Assembly (NCBI GenBank): GCA_026982255.1
Contig: JALSHL010000328.1
Coordinates: 1-7,468 of the forward strand
Length of the DNA: 7,468 bases
Reading direction: 5' to 3'
Source: Paracoccaceae bacterium
GTDB lineage: Bacteria > Pseudomonadota > Alphaproteobacteria > Rhodobacterales > Rhodobacteraceae
The notes under the pieces were generated by a model that did not search any database, was not told the origin of the DNA, and saw only the letters and a list, made by a program, of their open reading frames with translations. Of this stretch, positions 1 through 6,371 are shown one piece after another. Every line of letters begins with the position of its first letter. Positions within the stretch are counted from its first letter, which is position 1. Made by a program: the position numbers and the translations under genes.

Positions 1-51
1 TCTCCTGAGTTACAATCACGGCGATCCTCCAAGGGTGTAAGCGCCGCATGA
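1..51 (+). other. Possible 3' end of a convergent plus-strand gene (unresolved)
   Basis: Two plus-strand frames are open from the window edge. One ends in SSKGVSAA with TGA at 49-51, directly before the hairpin. The other ends in YNHGDPPRV with TAA at 38-40. Either could be the tail of a gene arriving from the left, which would explain a hairpin with its better pairing on the plus strand. With so few codons this cannot be told apart from non-coding DNA. Confidence 0.15.
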
Positions 52-72
52 AGCCGCCCCTATAGGCGGTTT
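51..72. terminator. Candidate terminator hairpin, possibly bidirectional
   Basis: AAGCCGCC (51-58), loop CCTATA, GGCGGTTT (65-72). On the plus strand this is an 8-bp stem with one G-U pair, followed by TCGT rather than a real T run. Read from the minus strand it has one A-C mismatch and ends in CTT. It lies about 70 bp beyond the operon's last stop, so it could end the operon, a plus-strand gene arriving from the left, or both. The weak T tract keeps confidence low. Confidence 0.4.
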
Positions 73-139
73 CGTCCGGGATGTGAAGGGGATTCGTGCA
101 GGGAGGCAACGGGAACGATGCTGCCATCCGGGTTTGTGT

Positions 140-1606
140 TCATTCCTGCGCCCCGCCCCTGTTTTTTCTGTGGCGGAAATACAGTAGCGCGGCGATAGCG
201 GCGGCTATTACGCCGGACAGACCGAGCGGGACAAGCCACCATGGTGTGCCGGATCCGGGGGACGGGGCCTCGGCCACCCGACGCAATTCCGTAGTGATCT
301 CGGTTGCCGCGGTGACATCGATAGACCGGGTGCCAATGGCTGCGGCCACGAAATCGAGTTGCAGGGCGCTGCCGTCCCCGTTGTCTCCCATATCTAGTTT
401 GATCACCGCGTTGCGGCCATCGTTGTCGGGGGTGTAGGCATCGATAGTCAGGCGGGCAAAATCGGATGCTTGGTTGTCCCAGCCATTTCCTTCTCCGACC
501 ACCTCCAGATACAGGGGCGACCCGTCGGAGCGGTAATAGCGCATCCCCTTGTGCCCCCACTCTTCCAGCGGGGTTTCATACAGAATTTCGCCCTGCCCGT
601 TGTAAAAGCGGAGCGTATAGAGGCCCTCGGCCTGGAAGGGGCGCAACCAGGCTCCGACGATGGTGCCGGCAGGCAGCGAGATACGGAACCAGTCCGGACG
701 CTGGTCGCCCAGATCGATAATATTGTCGAAGGGTGTGCTGATCGGGGTAGCATCCTGCAAACTGTCGTTCGGTTCGTAGGGGTCGAGGAACGGTTCCTCA
801 GTCAGGCGCAGGTCGAAACGCATGTTGTCATAGTAACTGTCACTCGCGGTAATCCGCACCAGATGCCGGCCGGGCGGCAGTGCCTGTTGCGACAGTGGCC
901 CTTGGATGAAATCCTCCGGCAACACAAAATCGTCGGCGCTCGGCGGTTCGGATATCGCGATTGCAGGCTGTTCTCCATCGGCGCCAATTTTTTCCGGCAG
1001 GCGGCCTCCATACATGAATTCAAGCGAGTCCTGCGAAATTCCGGGAGAAAAGACGGCAGGAGCCAGACGCGCGGGGCGCGTGGTTGTAATTTCGACAAGC
1101 GCCATACCGTAAGCGTCAAGAGTCACCTCGGTGAAGCGTCCGGGAACAACCTCCAGCGGAGGGTTGAATTCTGCCGATTCTGCATAGGGTTGCGGATACG
1201 GTTGTTCATCCGGATCGGGTTGCCATTCATAATCCGCATCGGGCGGTGTATCCCATGGCAGGATCAGGTCGGGCTGTTCCAGCGGCGGGACAAAGGCTCC
1301 CGCTCCGGTGCCCCTTTCGTCCGGTGTGTAGTTTCCGGTATCGTCACCTCGCCCCGCAGCCCCGATGGCGTCGAACCATTCGGGTGTTCCGGGTGTAGGG
1401 CCGGTCAGGTAATCGGGTAGTTCGATGGTTATGTCCGGTATTTCCGGCACGGCAATTTCAGGAAAAACCGGTTCGGAAAAGACTGGCGAGTCCGGCGCAA
1501 GATCGTCCGACTGGGCCAGCCCTGTCTGGGCTTGAACCACAGCGAGCAGGACCAGCGCGCCCGTGCGCCGGATCCGGAAGGGAGTCCTGACGGTCCGGCG
1601 TGTCAT
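140..1606 (-). CDS. Exported proline-rich protein with PPC-like domain(s) and C-terminal membrane anchor
   Basis: 488 residues, last gene of the operon; not a named family to my knowledge. Seen: an arginine-rich n-region and hydrophobic core (GALVLLAVVQAQTGLAQ) form a signal peptide, probably cleaved near residue 31. Residues about 37-150 are rich in Pro and acidic residues (for example PEIAVPEIPDI) and probably extended. Residues about 145-270 look beta-rich and end in LPPGRHLVRI and FDLRLTEEP. Residues 275-385 carry DPYEPNDSLQDATPI, DWFRISLPAG and later YLEV and ARLTIDAY strands, the pattern of a PPC (bacterial pre-peptidase C-terminal) beta-sandwich. A hydrophobic helix at about 455-477 followed by RHRKNRGG predicts a type I membrane protein with the bulk in the periplasm. 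There are no cysteines, unlike its two operon partners. Start at 1606 rests on the ATGA overlap, GGAGGA and the signal peptide. An extension to 1783 would lie wholly within the VWA gene. Likely role: membrane-tethered partner or scaffold of the VWA protein (inference). Confidence 0.88.
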   Translation of the reverse strand: MTRRTVRTPFRIRRTGALVLLAVVQAQTGLAQSDDLAPDSPVFSEPVFPEIAVPEIPDITIELPDYLTGPTPGTPEWFDAIGAAGRGDDTGNYTPDERGTGAGAFVPPLEQPDLILPWDTPPDADYEWQPDPDEQPYPQPYAESAEFNPPLEVVPGRFTEVTLDAYGMALVEITTTRPARLAPAVFSPGISQDSLEFMYGGRLPEKIGADGEQPAIAISEPPSADDFVLPEDFIQGPLSQQALPPGRHLVRITASDSYYDNMRFDLRLTEEPFLDPYEPNDSLQDATPISTPFDNIIDLGDQRPDWFRISLPAGTIVGAWLRPFQAEGLYTLRFYNGQGEILYETPLEEWGHKGMRYYRSDGSPLYLEVVGEGNGWDNQASDFARLTIDAYTPDNDGRNAVIKLDMGDNGDGSALQLDFVAAAIGTRSIDVTAATEITTELRRVAEAPSPGSGTPWWLVPLGLSGVIAAAIAALLYFRHRKNRGGAQE

Positions 1607-4600
1607 GATTCCTCCAGTGCGGCGGCAACGAGTTCCGATATCCGTTGGCGGGCGGCTTCGGTTGACAGCCCGTCCGGGCGCACCCGTCCGGCGCGTTCGC
1701 GGACACGGTCCAGTGCGGCCTTGCCCTGTCGGGAAGATCCGAATTCCGCGCTTTCCTCGCTGGGCTGCGAGTTCAGGCGCCACAGGGTTCGTGCCGGATT
1801 GTCGGAGCCGGCGTTGCGAATAGAACCATAATGGACATAATACAGTTTGCGTTCCAGACGGGCAAAGCAGCTTCCGTCGGGCAGGGCACGTTCCAGATAC
1901 CAGTATTCGGTCATGCTGATAGTCGGCAGGGTGGCGTGCTCGTCACTTGACACCTTGTAGGTCCGCCAACTGTCGGGGTTACAGGCGACCGGTTCGGGGG
2001 CCGTTTCGGGCCGTTTCGGTGGCGGTGCTTCTCGGCGCGCGCTTGTGACGATACCGGTGTGCCTGTCGATACGGTTTTTCAGATAGGCGGCTGCTCCGGC
2101 CGGATTTCCGCCACAGGTTTCCATGCCGTCGGTGAAGGTGGCAAAACGCCATTCGGGGGCTGCGGGATCGGCATCATACAGGAACATTCTGGCGCCGGTG
2201 TAATGCGCACCAGCCAGATCCGTAGCCGAATCCGGCTGAATACCGGCAATGAACCCGATAAAGGATTCACGATCGCGGGAGAACGGATATATCCGGAAGT
2301 TCTCGCATCCCGAGAATACCACGGCGCCAAGCTCGACCGCCTTGTCCGGTGGCAATTGCCGGACCATCTCGATAATACCGTCGCGGGCGCTCTCTATCCG
2401 GCCGGTTCCGTCTCCCATGGAACCGGAGGCATCCAGAAGCACCAGTAGCGACAGGTCTACGGGCGGCGCCAGATAATGCCACGAGTCATTACCGCCGGTA
2501 TCGCTCCAGTTGCCGCCGGTTTCATCCTCGTAATAGGCCCAGCCGCCGACCGCGGCCGGTTCGGGATCCAGCAACGAGACCGTGCGGGGGTCGGCATCCA
2601 GCCCCTGTCCGGCAGGGTTCCTGGCCGCGACCAGTATGTCGACACGCTCCTGCGCGCCTTCGTCCAGCCCCAGCGATTCATAGGTGAAGGTTGCCCGCCA
2701 GCGCCGCTCGTCGTTGCCGTCCGGTTGCGGATCGAGCATCTGCGGCCCGATGCCGATATCCGGCGGTGTCTCCAGAGGATAGGCAAAGACCAGGCTGATC
2801 TCGCCCTTGCCGGTGGCGGGCGGAGTCGCGCGCACCAGCACTTGCAGATCCCGTTCGCTATCTTTCAACACGCGGCGGGTCAGGTTCGGCGCCTGCTCCA
2901 GATCGGGGCCGCCCTGCCAGCGGGCCTGATAGACCGCTTGCCCTGCCGCAGTCACCGATATTTCCGCCAGATAATTCGGGATATGTCCGAAAAACACGCT
3001 GAATTCGGTGAACGGCTGCACGCCGGCATCGGGGCTGGCGTCAAGTTCCATACCAGCAGCAGAGATCGCCGATATCTTCACCTCCCGGAAGCCGCCGATG
3101 GAGCGGATAAAGTCACCGTCGGCAATCTCGAACCGGCCTTTCCATTTCGTATCCGATACCCAGTCGCCGGTGATACGCAGGTCGCCGATCTGCACCCGGG
3201 TCGCCTCGGGTTCTTGCTTCATCTCCTGATCGAAAACGATGGTGATTTCCGCTGTTCCCGGACCGACGGGACGGAAAGGAAGCACTTCAGTATCGGGTTC
3301 GGGCAGGTTCTCGAGTTTAGCAAAGGGTCCGGGGTCTGGCAATTCCGGCGGGCGCTCGTAGCGGGCAAGCACCCTGTCGTCCTGCGTAACGGTTATCTCC
3401 CTGACTTTCGGGCGATCCACATCGTTCAGCAGCACGAAGCGGCCGACGCTGTTCAACCCCGGTAGTCCGCGTGTATCCGATGGCGCGGCACGCGCGACGA
3501 ACAGGAAGCTGCGGTTTTCCTCGTCAAAGTCTACGGTGTCGAATATATCGGCAATGGAAAACACGATCCTGTGGTCGTCCCAACTGCGGATGTCTGTCAC
3601 TTCCCTGGCTGTCAGGCGCGAGATGCCGATGAAAACCTTGCCGCGCCCGTTCCCGAAATTCAGTCCGCCCAGCGTTATTTCGTCATCTCGTTCGCGGATG
3701 CGCGCCACAATATCGCGGTTCAGGTCCTCGGGATCGTCGGTCAGCGGCCGGATAACCGGCACCTGGTCACACCATGCGGCGATGGAACGTGTCGAAAGTC
3801 CCCAGCGGTCCTCTTCATAGGCCTGTGTCGGGCGGCTGGTGGGGGGGAACTCGGTGTTGTTTACAAATTCGGTTGCCGGTGTCCACGGCACATAGCCGGG
3901 CATCAGCCGGTAGGGTATCGAGTCAGTGTCGCCGTCGGGGGCTGTCCACCCGCCGACAACCTGGCACAGGGGCCGGACCTCGCGCTGGTCGCGGGCGAAA
4001 TCGACGCTTGCGGTTTCAGCCTGGGGGCCGGAATATTTCTCCCACGTTCCGGCATAGAACCGTCCGGCGAGCAGACGGCAGGCGGCTCGTTCCTTGTCAT
4101 CCGTCGCGCCGCGGAGGGGGGCCAGATAGGTATCCGGCGCGGTGCAGTACAGTCGGGCACCGGCCCGGTTGAACAGTCCGAAAACCGAGCGTAGGTCGCG
4201 CCCGCGCGGATCTTTTTCGGGCAGGGTGAACGGGTCCGACGGCTCCAGATAGCTGGCAACCGGATAGGAGCCGGCCTGCTCGGCACTGCCATAGCTTCCC
4301 AGATTGTTGCGAGCCAGATCCAGTCCGTCCGGGGCCCAGAAGGAACGCCAGCGTATCTTGACCCCGATCTTGCCGAGCGACCAGCGGTCGAGGACGATGT
4401 TTTTCAGAACCGCAAGCGGGTTCAACAATCCCATGTCGCTGGCCGAGGCATTGGTGGTCAGGGTCGGCACATAGCGCACCACAACATCCAGATTGAGGAT
4501 ACTCTTCAGTTTATCCGTTGTACCGCCCCAGCCCAGTTTCATGGCCGAATTGGTCACCCAGAAATCGAAGCATTCGTTCCCCGGTCCGCCAGCTACCCCG

Positions 4601-5757
4601 GGCCTGAGGCGCACGCCATCGATCCCCAGTCCTCCCGCAGGGTTCTTGCCGAAATTCGCGACAACCTCGCCAAAGCCGGAGCGCATACAGGTCATCATCT
4701 GCCGGTATTGCCCGAGAACATTCAGCGGTAGGTCCGTATAACCGACAAAGGCGTAATCCTTGCCGAACCCGCCATCGAGCATATCCCAAAACCGGTAATC
4801 GCCGACTCCGCCGAGTTTCCGGTCGCTGTCCGCGTGGCGCCATTCCGGCACCCGTAGCGAAAGGGTGATATCGGCGGGTAGCTCGGGCGAGGACAGTGCA
4901 TCCGGCACCAGCCGTCCGACTGCGGATTCATAGCCGTGCAGTATACCGGTAAACAGACCGGTGGCTACGGCCGAACTCAACTCGTCGCCATAGGCACCCG
5001 GATTGTATTCCGGCGCGCCCCAGCGGTTCCACATATGTCCCGTGGCCCAGCGGTCGGCCAGAAAATGCTGGGCGTAGGCTTCGTAGGCGAGTGCCAGCAA
5101 TTCGGCCTCGCGAATGGCCTCGCGGTGGGCTTCACGTTCGGCATCGTCACGGGTATTTTCCAGCATTTCCGCTGCCCGCCTTGCCAGCGTGACCGCCGTT
5201 GCATGCAGGCGCTTGTAACTTTCGCTCGCCTGGTCGCCGAAATGCGAGGAATTGAAGGCTGCCCCGTGCAACAGTCCGAAAACATGACAGTATTTTTCGT
5301 ATTTGTGCCCCGGGGGTAACGGCGGGCAGTAACGGTTCTTGTTGATCCAGTCGTAAATCGTATATCCGACATCGGGAATACTGGCGAAATGCGCGGGCGA
5401 GGGCAGATTCCGCTGTTCCAGCGGCAGATCTTCATCCTGATTTTCCGGCATGGTCCGCAGGTCGGAGAGTTCGGGGCGGAAGATACTGGCGTTCAGGTCC
5501 AGCCCGATGAAATCCTCGCGTCGGCCCATACGCCAGGGGGCGTTTACAACCGCCTGGTCCAGAGCCATCTGCGCGATCACCTCGTGCTCGTTGCCTTTGC
5601 AGGTTTCGGTGGTCTGTCCCGATTGCTGGCATAGATAGAGCGACAGCCATTTGTCTACCTCTCCGGGGCCTTTTTCTTCGGTCTCCTTGGTGTCCCAGGC
5701 CGCGGCAGGAAGGGCGACAAGCAGCAGAAATACCAATGCGGCGGTCCGGTGGAGCAT
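1603..5757 (-). CDS. Large exported modular protein: zinc phospholipase C/S1-P1-nuclease-like domain, IPT and Ig-like domains, VWA domain
   Basis: 1384 residues; no characterised protein of this whole architecture recognised. The start at 5757 is supported by a strong GGAGGA and a clean signal peptide (residues 1-20, LLLVALPAAA then Trp21). Upstream in-frame codons would only run through the previous gene. Domains in order: residues 21 to about 280 are helical with H58, H123, H164/H172, then HFLADRWATGH (H231, D235, H241), the H-x3-D-x5-H spacing of zinc-dependent phospholipase C and S1/P1 nucleases; residues 285-690 are unassigned; about 697-735 resemble IPT/TIG (GGLNFGNGRGKVFIG, SWDDHRIVFSI); about 834-910 and 983-1057 are two related Big_5-like Ig domains; about 1100-1235 are a VWA domain with MIDAS DASGS (1109-1113), T1179 and D1210; a basic, proline-containing stretch and a helical tail follow. 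Fourteen cysteines, an even number, fit a periplasmic protein with disulfides. Export, VWA and modular layout are secure; the zinc-enzyme assignment is a motif-level inference, and substrate (lipid, nucleic acid or none) is unknown. Gene overlaps the next by 4 bp. Confidence 0.9.
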   Translation of the reverse strand: MLHRTAALVFLLLVALPAAAWDTKETEEKGPGEVDKWLSLYLCQQSGQTTETCKGNEHEVIAQMALDQAVVNAPWRMGRREDFIGLDLNASIFRPELSDLRTMPENQDEDLPLEQRNLPSPAHFASIPDVGYTIYDWINKNRYCPPLPPGHKYEKYCHVFGLLHGAAFNSSHFGDQASESYKRLHATAVTLARRAAEMLENTRDDAEREAHREAIREAELLALAYEAYAQHFLADRWATGHMWNRWGAPEYNPGAYGDELSSAVATGLFTGILHGYESAVGRLVPDALSSPELPADITLSLRVPEWRHADSDRKLGGVGDYRFWDMLDGGFGKDYAFVGYTDLPLNVLGQYRQMMTCMRSGFGEVVANFGKNPAGGLGIDGVRLRPGVAGGPGNECFDFWVTNSAMKLGWGGTTDKLKSILNLDVVVRYVPTLTTNASASDMGLLNPLAVLKNIVLDRWSLGKIGVKIRWRSFWAPDGLDLARNNLGSYGSAEQAGSYPVASYLEPSDPFTLPEKDPRGRDLRSVFGLFNRAGARLYCTAPDTYLAPLRGATDDKERAACRLLAGRFYAGTWEKYSGPQAETASVDFARDQREVRPLCQVVGGWTAPDGDTDSIPYRLMPGYVPWTPATEFVNNTEFPPTSRPTQAYEEDRWGLSTRSIAAWCDQVPVIRPLTDDPEDLNRDIVARIRERDDEITLGGLNFGNGRGKVFIGISRLTAREVTDIRSWDDHRIVFSIADIFDTVDFDEENRSFLFVARAAPSDTRGLPGLNSVGRFVLLNDVDRPKVREITVTQDDRVLARYERPPELPDPGPFAKLENLPEPDTEVLPFRPVGPGTAEITIVFDQEMKQEPEATRVQIGDLRITGDWVSDTKWKGRFEIADGDFIRSIGGFREVKISAISAAGMELDASPDAGVQPFTEFSVFFGHIPNYLAEISVTAAGQAVYQARWQGGPDLEQAPNLTRRVLKDSERDLQVLVRATPPATGKGEISLVFAYPLETPPDIGIGPQMLDPQPDGNDERRWRATFTYESLGLDEGAQERVDILVAARNPAGQGLDADPRTVSLLDPEPAAVGGWAYYEDETGGNWSDTGGNDSWHYLAPPVDLSLLVLLDASGSMGDGTGRIESARDGIIEMVRQLPPDKAVELGAVVFSGCENFRIYPFSRDRESFIGFIAGIQPDSATDLAGAHYTGARMFLYDADPAAPEWRFATFTDGMETCGGNPAGAAAYLKNRIDRHTGIVTSARREAPPPKRPETAPEPVACNPDSWRTYKVSSDEHATLPTISMTEYWYLERALPDGSCFARLERKLYYVHYGSIRNAGSDNPARTLWRLNSQPSEESAEFGSSRQGKAALDRVRERAGRVRPDGLSTEAARQRISELVAAALEES
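1610..1615 (-). promoter_or_regulatory. Shine-Dalgarno of the PPC-like membrane protein gene
   Basis: GGAGGA on the minus strand just before the ATG at 1606, formed by the last Glu-Glu codons of the large VWA gene. Spacing is 3 nt from the full hexamer or 5 nt from GGAG. With the ATGA start/stop overlap at 1603-1606 it decides the start and implies translational coupling. Confidence 0.75.
2053..2460 (-). other. Protein domain: von Willebrand factor A (VWA) with intact MIDAS
   Basis: Codes for about residues 1100-1235 of the large exported protein. Strand LSLLVLLDASGSMG carries the DxSxS motif (D1109, S1111, S1113). T1179 in SATDLAGA and D1210 in TFTDGMETCGG supply the remaining metal-site residues. 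C1151 (VFSGCENF) and C1215 (DGMETCGGNP) look like a disulfide pair typical of an exported VWA subgroup with a DG-x-ETCGG-x-P motif. The domain should bind Mg2+ or Ca2+ and a protein partner. Confidence 0.88.
2578..3690 (-). other. Protein region: IPT/TIG-like domain followed by duplicated Big_5-like Ig domains
   Basis: Codes for about residues 690-1060 of the large exported protein. The IPT/TIG signature is GGLNFGNGRGKVFIG with SWDDHRIVFSI. Two later segments align with each other: GTAEITIVFDQEM with GKGEISLVFAYPL, KWKGRFEI with RRWRATFTY, and ISAAGMELDASPD with RNPAGQGLDADPR. The first segment (EITIVFDQEM) has the ItvtFs.pM look of bacterial Ig-like domain 5. These are beta-sandwich spacers or binding modules common in exported proteins. 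Confidence 0.55.
4918..5697 (-). other. Protein domain: zinc-dependent phospholipase C / P1 nuclease-like region
   Basis: Codes for residues 21-280 of the large exported protein. The predicted mature N-terminus is Trp21, and members of this fold use an N-terminal Trp as a zinc ligand. H58 (EHEVIAQMAL), H164/H172 (LLHGAAFNSSHFGD) and H231/D235/H241 can be lined up with the family's ligand series. The helix pair YKRLHATAVTLARRAAEML and EAYAQHFLADRWATGH resembles the family's ligand-bearing helices. The last ligand pair (H-x3-D/E in the family) is not clearly present; H274 with E277 is the nearest candidate. Loop lengths differ from the classical enzymes, so activity is not assured. Confidence 0.55.
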
Positions 5758-5759
5758 AG

Positions 5760-6269
5760 CTATTCCTCCACCGGCAGACACCAGGCGCGATCGCCGACGA
5801 ATACATCCGTAAAGGCCGCATCGACGTCCTCCTGCTTTTGTGAAGTCAGGCGGGCGAAGCGGTTTATGCAGGTTTTTGGGCAGGTGCTTTGTGCGACGCA
5901 ATTGTTGACGAGGGCGGCCTTGGCTTCGGGGCTGGTGGCCCCGTCGGCTCCGGCGTCCATACATGCAAGGATGCTTTCCATGCAATCGCCCCATTGGGCA
6001 ATCGGGTCGTCCACGGCGGGATTGTAGCGCAGGATCGCCCCGTCAAGGCCGTGGAATTCGCCCAGTTCGCCGACCTCTTTGCAGTCCTCGGCACACTCAG
6101 AATCATAGGGAACGGTCGTCTGTTCCCACGCGTTTATTCCCGGGCGTCGGTCGAGCAAAAGCCAGAACAGCAGGGCAGAAAGCACAACAAGCAACAGGAA
6201 AACAACAAGCCATTTCCGCTTGCGGGGTTCTTCGGGAGACTCGTTATTCTTGCCTGGATCCTCCGCCAT
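5760..6269 (-). CDS. Single-pass membrane protein with 8-cysteine periplasmic domain
   Basis: Family not recognised. Seen: 169 residues from the preferred ATG. A short charged N-terminal segment ending in RKRK is followed by one hydrophobic helix (about residues 20-39, WLVVFLLLVVLSALLFWLLL), then about 130 residues of soluble domain. The positive charges before the helix predict N-in topology with the domain in the periplasm. That domain has eight cysteines (59, 63, 96, 103, 124, 130, 134, 164), arranged as CX3C, CX6C and CX5CX3C plus a late single Cys, which suits up to four disulfides in a small helical fold. There is no lipobox and no cleavable signal peptide. It is the first gene of the operon; its stop lies 2 bp before the next start, and its last codons (Val-Glu-Glu-stop) contain the next gene's GGAGGA. 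A role as membrane partner, assembly factor or receptor for the large exported protein is inference only. Confidence 0.85.
   Translation of the reverse strand: MAEDPGKNNESPEEPRKRKWLVVFLLLVVLSALLFWLLLDRRPGINAWEQTTVPYDSECAEDCKEVGELGEFHGLDGAILRYNPAVDDPIAQWGDCMESILACMDAGADGATSPEAKAALVNNCVAQSTCPKTCINRFARLTSQKQEDVDAAFTDVFVGDRAWCLPVEE
5764..5769 (-). promoter_or_regulatory. Shine-Dalgarno of the VWA protein gene, inside the preceding stop region
   Basis: GGAGGA on the minus strand, 6 nt before the ATG at 5757. It is built from the final Glu-Glu codons of the upstream gene. It fixes the start at 5757 rather than any upstream in-frame codon and suggests translational coupling. Confidence 0.8.
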
Positions 6270-6281
6270 CTTCCTCATCCT
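6270..6281 (-). promoter_or_regulatory. Ribosome binding region deciding the start of the first operon gene
   Basis: The minus strand reads CAGGATGAGGAAGATG. AGGA at 6278-6281 sits 8 nt before the ATG at 6269, and a second purine run (GAGGAAG) lies directly upstream of it. The earlier in-frame ATG at 6278 has no usable Shine-Dalgarno, since AGG abuts it. The 6269 start is therefore preferred over the 6278 start, which would add only Met-Arg-Lys. Confidence 0.5.
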
Positions 6282-6327
6282 GTCGCGTCAACGATCAGCG
6301 GGCCTGTCCGGCACAGACACACGGGTG

Positions 6328-6356
6328 ATTATTCCAAAATGGCGGGCGTCTGTCAA
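6328..6356 (-). promoter_or_regulatory. Sigma-70-type promoter of the three-gene operon
   Basis: Read on the minus strand, TTGACA (6351-6356, a perfect -35) is followed by exactly 17 bp and AATAAT (6328-6333, five of six matches to the -10). It starts 15 bp after the lldD stop and points into the gene at 6269. Transcription would begin near 6321, giving a leader of roughly 50 nt. No operator-like palindrome overlapping it was obvious. The match and spacing are directly visible; activity is inferred. Confidence 0.75.
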
Positions 6357-6371
6357 ATTGGCGAGAGAGTA

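Noticed and set aside
470..1420. Plus-strand open frame of about 316 codons opposite the PPC-like gene.
   Set aside because: It is an antisense shadow of a gene with a signal peptide, PPC-like motifs and an anchor; its own product resembles nothing.
1607..1783. N-terminal extension of the PPC-like protein to 1783 (547 residues).
   Set aside because: It lies entirely inside the VWA gene and would displace the signal peptide; the ATGA overlap with GGAGGA marks 1606 as the start.
2476..3465. Plus-strand open frame of about 329 codons opposite the large VWA gene.
   Set aside because: The opposite strand encodes recognisable Ig-like domains in one continuous frame; the antisense product has no motif, signal or sensible ribosome site.
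5758..5994. N-terminal extension of the large protein to an ATG at 5994 (1463 residues).
   Set aside because: The extra 79 residues are basic, overlap the upstream gene in another frame, and would bury the signal peptide and the GGAGGA-ATG at 5757.
6304..6316. Small inverted repeat CTGT-CCGGC-ACAG in the operon leader, as terminator or operator.
   Set aside because: It has only a 4-bp stem and no T tract; such repeats occur by chance.
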